Positions 56,428-64,000 of a stretch of 64,000 nt of DNA are shown here, in pieces. The notes under the pieces were generated by a model that saw only the letters and a list, made by a program, of their open reading frames with translations, searched no databases and had not been told where the DNA came from. Origin of the DNA: Campanula takesimana (taxonomy: Eukaryota > Streptophyta > Magnoliopsida > Asterales > Campanulaceae); contig JAOWBW010001125.1 in NCBI GenBank assembly GCA_026119855.1, positions 248,001 to 312,000 on the forward strand, given 5' to 3'. A program made the translations under genes and the position numbers. Each line of letters begins with the position of its first letter. Position 1 is the stretch's first letter.

Positions 56428-56659
56428 GATGAGTTAGGTCATTGTAAATTCTTGAGAGCGAATAAACAATATTACCATCATAATCCTCTCCCGACACCGA
56501 TTTCTTGACAAAAACCCAAGAAGAAAACTTAAACCTTAAGAGCTCTTAAACAAGTCTAGTAAAATTGCTAACTTCTGTTCAATTTATCAATCTCTTCTTT
56601 CGTTCTTGTACTGAGCTATTAAAAACGCAATTCTTCTTCTTTGTTTTCACTATTTACAG

Positions 56660-57220
56660 ACAGATAAAGCATCGGTGCTTGCAGATGCCATTGAGTACAT
56701 TAAATTTCTGCAGCAGCAAGTTCAGGTGAGCTGTGCTTGTCAATTCCATCAGGATATATATATCATATACCAATTATAACGCGTACATTAATTATATTGT
56801 TAGATAATACGATTAAATCTTACTTAACGGATGTTTTGATTGAATGGTCAGATGAAGTCCACTTACCAAAGCATGCTAGTTCCATATTATTCTTCGGCTT
56901 ATCCAAGGATGAGGCCGATGGGACTGGGGTACGGAATGGGGATGTATGGCTCACCTTATGCTACTAGTTTGCCTATGACTCCTATTCAACAAGGACTGAA
57001 TACATTTGGAGAACCCGGATTAATCCTGCAGCCACCATCATCTCAGGTGCAATTTCCCGCAGTCCATCCTACGGTAACAACAATGTCTACCGGGCCCACC
57101 ACCGCAACGCCATCAACATCGGTGACTAGCTTGTCTTCAACATTTTCCCAAGGAGAGTCCTCCAGTGCCCAAAGCATTCAGAGAATCGACCCAGATCTCT
57201 CTATCAAGAAAAAAATCTAA
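56660..57220 (+). pseudogene. bHLH-like gene, two 3' exons only
   Basis: Exon 56660-56725 encodes TDKASVLADAIEYIKFLQQQ and two more residues, the second helix of a plant bHLH DNA-binding/dimerisation domain. It is preceded by TATTTACAG and followed by GTGAGC. After a 126-nt intron ending GGTCAG, exon 56852-57220 encodes 122 residues rich in Met, Gly, Tyr, Pro and Ser (MKSTYQSMLVPYYSSAYPRM) to a TAA. The Met/Gly-rich tail after the helix resembles PIF/SPATULA-type bHLH proteins. The basic region and first helix are not found upstream, so this is the 3' part of a gene or a captured or displaced fragment. Both exons are open. Confidence 0.55.
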
Positions 57221-57478
57221 GTCAGGTGGTTTTCTCTTCTTAATGCTCCCTGATTGTGCTTTTTCAGTAAGAAAAAATACAAGTCATCTAAAAATGGATA
57301 CCTTTTGTGCTTGTCTAGTACGATCATGCAAAGCAAAAAAAAAAAAAAAAAAAAAAAACACATTTTTAGTGGTGTGTGTTTTTCTTTCTCAATCACTCTT
57401 TGGTCTTCACATGAACAAATGAACAAAAAGATTAGGCACTAAGAAGCATTAGGATAAAGTACAAACATGAGTACATGA
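57221..57478 (+). other. 3' untranslated-like DNA after the bHLH exons
   Basis: Contains a run of A at 57335-57358. No gene seen. Confidence 0.4.
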
Positions 57479-57480
57479 TA

Positions 57481-57717
57481 CTCCCTCAGTCCCATAATAA
57501 ACCTCTCATAAAATGTTAGGAACGCGAATTAAGGAGAAAAGTAGGTGGTGTGAGTGGGTGGAAGAGAGAAAGTGGGGTAGAGAATAGTAAATGGATAGTT
57601 ATTGTGAGTGGAAGGAGAGAGTAAGTGGAGGAAATATTTTCTTTTTTGGGTAAGTGGGAGTTTCCAATGAGACGCTCAAAATGGCAAAATGACAAGTTTG
57701 TTATGGGACGGAGGGAG
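57481..57717. mobile_element. Stowaway MITE
   Basis: 237 bp, terminal repeats CTCCCTCAGTCCCATAA and (reverse complement of the right end) CTCCCTCCGTCCCATAA, flanked by TA (57479-57480, 57718-57719). Typical of the Tc1/mariner-related Stowaway group; no coding capacity. Confidence 0.9.
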
Positions 57718-57719
57718 TA

Positions 57720-58725
57720 CATTACTTTGTGCAAAGCAACAGCATGCTTCAGAATCTAACAAGGCTTTCTAATAGTCTAATGAAGAAAAAGATTACGCAT
57801 GCTAACATGAGTAAAACAAAGTCCATAGCTTAATTGATAAGACAATTAAACATGGGAAAAGGAAGTCCATACCATGAAATCTCTACTTCTGTTGCAATCC
57901 AACCGGCGCTTCTATAAATGGAAAGGGTGCAAACTCTACCTACCAATTTTCTATTGAGTCACAAAAATAACAACAAAATTCCTTAAATCACTCATAGTTA
58001 GATTGGATGAATGAAAAATCAAACAATAGTTCCTCTAAAATAGAAAAAGCAAGTAAACCATAAAAGATGGAATGAAAATATGGAGGAGATGAAGTGAAAT
58101 GGATCAGTACAACTCCTGATGCCACTTGTTAGCAGATACCTCCTCCAACGCAGAGGAAATCACTGTATTTCATATAAGAAAACACCCTTCTCCTTTTTGG
58201 ATTGGAAATATAAATATTTTCTTGGTCACATGACCTTGTCTGATCTTGAATTGAAGTGTAATATTCAGAATAGGATCAGACAAAATAGACACAAAGTTTT
58301 AGAGAAAAAGGTGATTTATGAAGAACTAGACAAGATTTCACCTCAAAACACCATGCAACTTTACTGTCAGTTGTGATGGACTCTTTCCAACTGAGGACAG
58401 ACCTAAAGTGTTGCTGTGGATCAAGGGATAAGGGTTTGATGCTCCCACTTTGGGAGGTGGATAGAAACAATTCAAGGCTTTGAATTAATTCGGGAGATGG
58501 ATGGACGATATGATTTTAGTGTTCAGGAAATTCACATAATGCTCAAGTCATCTCGACCAACCATCTTGCAGTTGCAGAGTGAAAAATGACGGCAAATCTC
58601 ACTTTTTGGAAGCATGAAAGCAACATATCATGAGAGAGTTTATAATAGATAACAATACGGAACATTTATGAGTAAGCTTTTCATGATGGTCAACTCTAAG
58701 ATGTGTAACTAATTACAATAAATGA
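57720..58725. other. Unassigned intergenic DNA
   Basis: No gene I can support. The minus strand at about 58096-58130 (CTAACAAGTGGCATCAGGAG) looks like a degraded Copia LTR end plus primer site, but no partner LTR was found. The 85-codon frame at 58119-58376 has no recognisable features. Confidence 0.4.
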
Positions 58726-58968
58726 TGGAGACAAGTATAGTTAGGTTTTGTTTTAACTATTTTACTGTTAATTTCAGATTTATATTTAAAAAGGTGATAA
58801 TATTATATTTAGATGTAGATTTTCGAAATATTTTGATGTTTTAGAGTTTTATTAAGTTACCATATAGGTTAGACATATTTATAAAAGTTTGACTTGTTTT
58901 TCAAATATTAAGAACCCTATAAAAACACGATATTGTGTGATTCCGAAAATTAGTTGCATATTATAGAA

Positions 58969-59129
58969 GAGTGTGTTTTGGGGGAAACTACTAACTAGTT
59001 CCTCCATAAGTTATAAAAAATCATGTTTTTAACCCTTAAACCCTAAACATGAAACCGTAAACCCTAAACCTTATAAAAACAAGACTTTTTATAACTTATG
59101 GAGGAACTAGTTTCCTCCAAAATTTTCTC
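58969..59129. mobile_element. Mutator-like MITE with telomere-like core
   Basis: 161 bp with long imperfect terminal inverted repeats (GAG...TTTTGGRGGAAACT and AGTTCCTCCATAAGTTATAA), flanked by the 9-bp duplication ATTATAGAA (58960-58968, 59130-59138). The centre (about 59029-59082) contains three TAAACCCTAAA-like words. It sits in the left LTR of H; the right LTR has no insertion at this point, confirming the boundaries. Confidence 0.8.
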
Positions 59130-59359
59130 ATTATAGAATTTTGATTATGAGCGTGATTATCCTCCAAAATTGATTTCATTCATTTTAATACCATTTTTCA
59201 GTAATCGTGCGTGATTCAACGAGAGTACTGTTGTAAATCTTTCACTGCTCACTGAAAATCATGCGCGAATCAACTGTGATTAATATTATTCTTCCAGAAT
59301 TATTGTGGCAATCAACAACTATAATGTTTATGCTTACATGCTTCCGATTCGCTATATCA

Positions 59360-59934
59360 GTTGGTATCAGAGCCTAAACCTGAATTTTCCTAAATTCAAT
59401 TAAGCTATTTCTTTGTCACTTTTTTCCCTGAAAAAAAATCCAAAAAAACATTTGACTTCTCATGGCCCTTTCTTGAATCTACAAATAATGATTATTTTTT
59501 GGATTAATCAAAACTCCCAATTTTTGATGAGTGTCATTGTGAAATTTGTCAGTTCAACTCTATTTCGCCTTCTACCGATACATTTACTTCACAAACTGCA
59601 ATTGACTGGTTTAAACCACTGACCTTTCATGACGATATTGTTCTTCATTGATTATTCGACCTGATTAACGTCCCCTATATAGAGGCATATTTTTCAAGTT
59701 ACACAAAAAATTTATTGCTATAGGAATTTATTATGTTACATTGGACTGATTTGATATAGATTTTGTCACCAAAATTATCAAGTTCAAAATTCGTCAAAGA
59801 TTAGTGGATTTTTCAGATTCAATTGTCAAGGCTCACGGGAAGTATACTAATGTTACATGCTCTTTTTGCACTGCGACAAATTCAAGTACAAACTGTTCTA
59901 AATTCGAGGACGGATTTTTCGAAGCCGAGGAGAA
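59360..59934 (+). other. Interior of H
   Basis: 575 bp from the PBS to the purine tract. Short, unconnected frames only; no gag or pol motif recognised. Confidence 0.6.
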
Positions 59935-60045
59935 TGTTAGAGATAAATATAGGGATAAATTTAAGTTTTGTATAGTTATTTTATTGTTATTTTCAGATTT
60001 ATACTTAGGTGATAATATCATAACTTAAAGTAGATTTAGGCGATA

Positions 60046-60328
60046 CTCCCTCCTTCCCACCTCACTTGAGACTTATTTCTATTTTGGTCCGTCCCACTTC
60101 ACTTGAGACTCCCCAAATTGGTAATCTTTTTATAATTTTATATTCAATCTACCCCACCCACTCATTCTCTCTCTTCATTTTCCACCACTCAATTCATTCA
60201 ACCAACCTACTATTAACACCACTCATTCTCTCTCTTCATTTTCTACCACACATTTTCCATATTTTATTCTTATTTTTTTAGTTATTGTGTCCACCTCTTA
60301 GGTCTCAAGTGAGGTGGGACGGATGGAG
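60046..60328. mobile_element. Stowaway MITE in the right LTR of H
   Basis: 283 bp, ends CTCCCTCCTTCCCACCTCAC and the inverted counterpart GTGAGGTGGGACGGATGGAG, flanked by TA (60044-60045, 60329-60330). It interrupts the H LTR, which continues unbroken on both sides relative to the left LTR. Confidence 0.9.
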
Positions 60329-60674
60329 TATTTTGATTTTTTAGAATTGAATTAGGTTACTTCATAGGTTAGGCATATTTTTATTTGTGCTTGACTTGTT
60401 TTCCAAGTCTTATGAGCCCTAAAAAAACATAATATTGTGTAATTCCGAAAATTAGTTGCATATTATAGAATTTTGATTACTAGGTGTGGCCTTTTTATCC
60501 TCCAAAAGTGATTTCATTCCTTTGATGCCAATTTTTTGAAATAGTGCGCGATTCAACAAGAGTTGAAGATCTTATAATCGTGCGCAATTCAACAGTAGTT
60601 GATACTATTATTGTTACGAAAATAAACTAAATTATAGTGTTTATTCTTTTTATACTTTCGCTTCGCTACAAAAA

Positions 60675-60954
60675 TAAAGGTGTTGGATAGTGGTTGTACA
60701 ACAAGGATCTAAATGGAATAAGGACACAAACGAAGAAGGAAAATTGAGAAGGTACACCAAAAATTTATGCTTGTGATTCGGGTGTTTGCCTATATCTAGG
60801 AACACAACAATAACATTATAACAACCTTAAAACTACAATGTATATAACCCAACAGTTTTGAGCACCTCTCTCAAAGATTAGACAACATAATTTGAGTGAC
60901 CAATGTAAGGCGCTAAAAAATATTTGGAAACCAAGTTAGGGGGATAATTAATAG
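60675..60954. other. Short intergenic stretch
   Basis: AT-rich; nothing recognised. The last eight bases, ATTAATAG (60947-60954), are the candidate 8-bp target duplication of the hAT element. Confidence 0.4.
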
Positions 60955-63900
60955 TAGGGATGGCAACGTACGGGTCGGGTACGGGCCGGGTTTGTTCAAG
61001 CCCGAACCCGACCCGCACACACAAAAACTCACACCGTACCCGGCCCGAACCCGCCCGCCATGAAAAAAAAAAAAAAAAAACTGGGACAAGCAGCTTGGCA
61101 GAACAGAACAGCAGCACCAATTCTTCCAACTTTCAACCCATATAAAACTAGACAATTTCAAGTTTTCAACCCAAATAAAACAAGTCTTTAAGAAAGACTT
61201 CAATACACATACCATGTCAATAACCTAGTTACTTGTTTAGTGTAACAACCCAAATAAAACAAATAAAAATAATCAAACATCAAGACAACATGTTAAGTCT
61301 TAAGTGTTACAACCCAAGCAAAACAAATAAAAATTCATCATAACAATGTTCAAAACCCAACAATTTCAAAGAGACTTCATTCTCCGCTTCAACCTCATTT
61401 CATCTTCTAACACCGAGTCATCAAATCTACAAAGTTAAAAACAAACAAAGAGATAATTAAAACTAGAAAGAGTAACCAAATAAATAAGTGGCATAATAAA
61501 ATTTTCTTACCCAATCAATCTTGAACATCAACATCATCACCGCAAGTTGCCAAGTTATCAACTCTACCCACACTCAAAGAAAGACCTATATACAAAAAAG
61601 TAATGAGAAATACACAAGTAAAATTTACAAGTTTATAAAATAAAAGTTAGCAATTTATAATAGTTACCTTGATTTTCATTCCGTAGCCAATTTTGGGTGC
61701 ACATCAATGCTTCTAATGTGTTGGGAGCCAATCTACTACGATGAGGACTAATTAATCTTCCACTTGTGCTAAAGGCCGACTTGGAAGCAACACTTGTAAC
61801 CAGTATAGCAAGCACATCCCTAGCAATTTTTTGTAGAGTTGGAAATTTAACTCCATTTGTCTTCCACCATCCCAAAACATCAAACTTTCCCTATATTGGC
61901 AACACCAATTCTTCCAAGTAGTGATCTAATTCCGATTTTACATCTTTTTGATTTGTTGTACTAAAAACAAACTTCTTAAAATCCGAAACCCTATCACTTG
62001 CATTCCAACCACCACCCGAAGGACAAGAAGATGATGCTCCACTCACAACCGTTTCATTCACATTCTTTTCACTTTGGTACTCATTCAACAAATCATAACA
62101 AGAATTTTGAATTCTTTCAATCTCAACAAAAGCAAACTCTCCATGAATTTTAGGCATAAAATACTCAACAAGATTCATCTTAAATCTCGGATCCAAAACA
62201 CATGACATTCCCAAAATTTCATGACATTCACTCCAATATTTATCATACTTGTCAAGCATCTTTGTTGCTATATCGGAAATAAAAAGTTCGGGATCAAGAA
62301 CCCAATCATTCAATGCCAATTTGATTTCACAAACATGTAGAAAAAACTCATTAGAAGTAGGATAAGAAGTTCCCGAAAAAATCAATGTCACATCATAATT
62401 TTTTTTAGTTTCTCCGTAATTCTTTCAACTCTTCTCCAATCTTCTTCATCCGGCAAACAAGTGTAAGACCTTTCTTTTAGTTTTAGTCGTGGAAACACAA
62501 GTCTATACTTTAAGGCCGTCTCAAGCATGATGTAAGTCGAATTCCACCTAGTAGGGCAATCAAGAACTAAAGAAGTAATGTCTGTCTTTAATGGATAATT
62601 GGCGGGCCGCATCCTCAAACTTTTGAATTCTACTACGGGAACCTAACCAATAGACAACACTATTTCTCACATTTTCAACTTCCTTCTTAATAACCTCTAA
62701 CCCATCCTTCATAATCAAATTTAAAATATGTGCACAACACCGCATGTGAACAACTTTCCCTCTCAACATAAGTGTGCTAGGATCTAGTCTATCAACCATC
62801 TTATCCAACATAGCATCATTGGAAGATGCATTATCAACTGTGATAGTTGACAACTTCCTATCAAGATTTAATTCCATTAATGCTTCAACAAGAAATTTCG
62901 TGAGGACATTACTACTATGTGGAGGGGGGACATAAATAAACCTAAAATAAAGAGACAAACATAAGAACGAAATTTCAACAAAAATACAACAACTAGTAGA
63001 GCAAACTAAAACTTGTGCTAGTAAATAAAAACATACCTCATTATTCGATTTTGCAAAACCCACGAGGAATCAATATAATGTGCAGTAATTGCCATGAATC
63101 TTCATAATATCACTCTTGATAGTATTTCTTGTAATCATTTCAAATAAGGGTTGGAGGTTGTTTAAGAATTTACGAAATCCATGATGATCTACGATACTTA
63201 ACGGATATTCATGTAACAAAATCATATCCACAAGATCTCTTCTTGACTTGGCTTGATCAAAAGCAAATGCACGGTACTCCACCTTACCATCCTTTTTCTT
63301 CTCACCAGCTTGCAACAACATTTGCCCAACATCTCTAATTTTTGTCTTTCTACACCTAGTTAAGTGACTACGTAAATGCGAAGTCCCAGCGCTGCTAGCC
63401 CCATTCAACTTCTTGTTACAATAATTACAAACGGCTTTAACAACCCGTCAATGGTTGTTCTGGTCATCTCTTTCCACACATCTGATGTTAAACTCTTCTT
63501 AAGACTAGTATCTTCCATAGAAGACTCAATCTCATTCAAATAAGGGCTTGAACCAACCGGTGTTTTACTCACAGCAACACTTTGAGAATTTACCATAGGT
63601 TCATCCCCCTTCTCATATACATGCACATCATCATCATTTGGAGCTTTTTAGACATCTAATAAATTAAAAAAAAAAAATCAGGAGAACAGAGTAGGAACAA
63701 AACCAGGAACATACACCAACACGACCAATTTGACAAACTCAAGAACAATCTGGGATCATGCTCGACAATTATGAACAGAAGAACAGAGTGGGAACAAAAC
63801 CAGGAACAAAACCAGGTATAAATCGCGACCAAGCATATCAAAAGGAAAGACATTAACAAATGTTACTGTAATTACACAAATACTCACACACAAAGTGGAA

Positions 63901-64000
63901 TAATCAAATTAAATTAAAAGAGGAAGCGACCAGATTAAGAGGGTAGAGGGAATACCAGGATCTGAGGCTGGGACGCGAGTTGCCGGAGCGGAGGTTGGTC
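60955..64000 (-). mobile_element. hAT (Ac-type) transposon, right end outside the window
   Basis: The left terminus reads TAGGGATGGCAACG, a common end of plant hAT elements, followed by subterminal GC-rich inverted words (CGGGTCGGGTACGGGCCGGG against CCCGAACCCGACCC). A decayed transposase lies inside on the minus strand. The stretch 61080-61632 and the part after 63626 are untranslated DNA. The other terminus was not reached. Confidence 0.75.
61633..63626 (-). pseudogene. hAT transposase (RICESLEEPER/Ac type), decayed
   Basis: Minus-strand pieces in order: N-terminal part and BED zinc finger (SDVWKEMTR, then CNYCNKK, HLRSHLTRC) with a 1-base shift near 63437; RNase H-like core with ITVDNASSND and RGKVVHMRCCAHILNLI; LVLDCPTRWNSTYIMLE after a shift near 62580; a one-base A-run shift near 62400; DUF4413-like region; stop near 61890; C-terminal dimerisation domain (FPTLQKIARDVLAI, SGRLISPHRSRLAPNTLEAL). 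A predicted 95-nt GT-AG intron (62942-63036) joins NRIMR to FIYVPPPH in frame. Between SDIMKIH and AITAHYIDSSW about 30 residues, including the LTSDLW region, are deleted. The conserved Glu of ASESAFS is Lys (ASKSAFS). Inactive. Confidence 0.88.

Larger units (their letters stand above)
58726..60674 (+). mobile_element. Small non-autonomous LTR element H
   Basis: Two diverged direct repeats (58726-59359 and 59935 to about 60674) flank a 575-bp interior with PBS TGGTATCAGAGC at 59362-59373 and a short purine tract (GAGGAGAA) before the second repeat. No coding domain is recognised, so it resembles a TRIM-type or gutted Copia element. Each LTR carries a different MITE. The target duplication is unclear (AATGA left, AATAA-like right). 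Confidence 0.65.

Noticed and set aside
56660..57220. Processed pseudogene (retrocopy) of a bHLH gene
   Set aside because: An intron with good splice sites is still present between the two exons.
58119..58376. 85-codon frame MPLVSRYLLQ...
   Set aside because: It starts in what looks like a decayed LTR end and has no recognisable domain or context.

Overview
The window is plant nuclear DNA, and almost all of it is a nest of transposable elements. Copia elements primed by initiator Met-tRNA, a Tat/Ogre-type LTR element, Stowaway, CACTA and Mutator-like MITEs, an Ac-type hAT element and GT-AG introns together point to a flowering plant, probably a eudicot. I cannot name the species. No tRNA, rRNA, CRISPR or bacterial-style genes were seen.

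Layout. 1-1502: tandem repeats and a short exon-like stretch. 1503-5917: truncated minus-strand copy (A') of a SIRE-type Copia family. 5918-25994: minus-strand Copia element B, split by element A. 9063-22538: complete plus-strand element A, same family as A', with LTRs of 1463 bp each and the 5-bp target duplication TTCCT. 25995-27300: Copia remnant G. 27300-55735: old minus-strand Copia remnant F, broken by the short gag-protease element E (28486-31293), by the large SIRE-type element C (31513-55171, duplication TCTCC) and by a CACTA MITE. C is itself split by the Tat-like element D (41923-51733, duplication CCGAC). 55736-60954: older DNA with two exons of a bHLH-like gene, two Stowaway MITEs, a Mutator-like MITE and a small LTR element H. 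60955 to the end: a decayed hAT element.

How the parts work. Element A has intact pol (protease, integrase, reverse transcriptase, RNase H), a gag broken by one 1-base frameshift, and a third gene (ORF3) downstream of pol. ORF3 appears to have its own TATA box, a CT-rich leader, a 42-nt first coding exon and a 922-nt intron. Element C shows the same plan (TATA box, CT-rich leader, 92-nt leader intron) before a much longer ORF3 of about 1,355 codons. B keeps a short ORF3 relic behind a CT-rich leader. This shared 3' transcription unit is the most interesting signal in the window.

Other points of note. A, B and C each carry their own short word scattered through LTRs, spacers, intron and coding parts (TGCGCCT in A, AACACT-type in B, TACCGA/TGCCGA in C). 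A' and A form a 4.4-kb inverted repeat around a 3.1-kb spacer with diverging LTR promoters. D has no pol and is filled with five different minisatellites. Relative order from nesting: F before E and C; C before D; G before B; B before A and A'.
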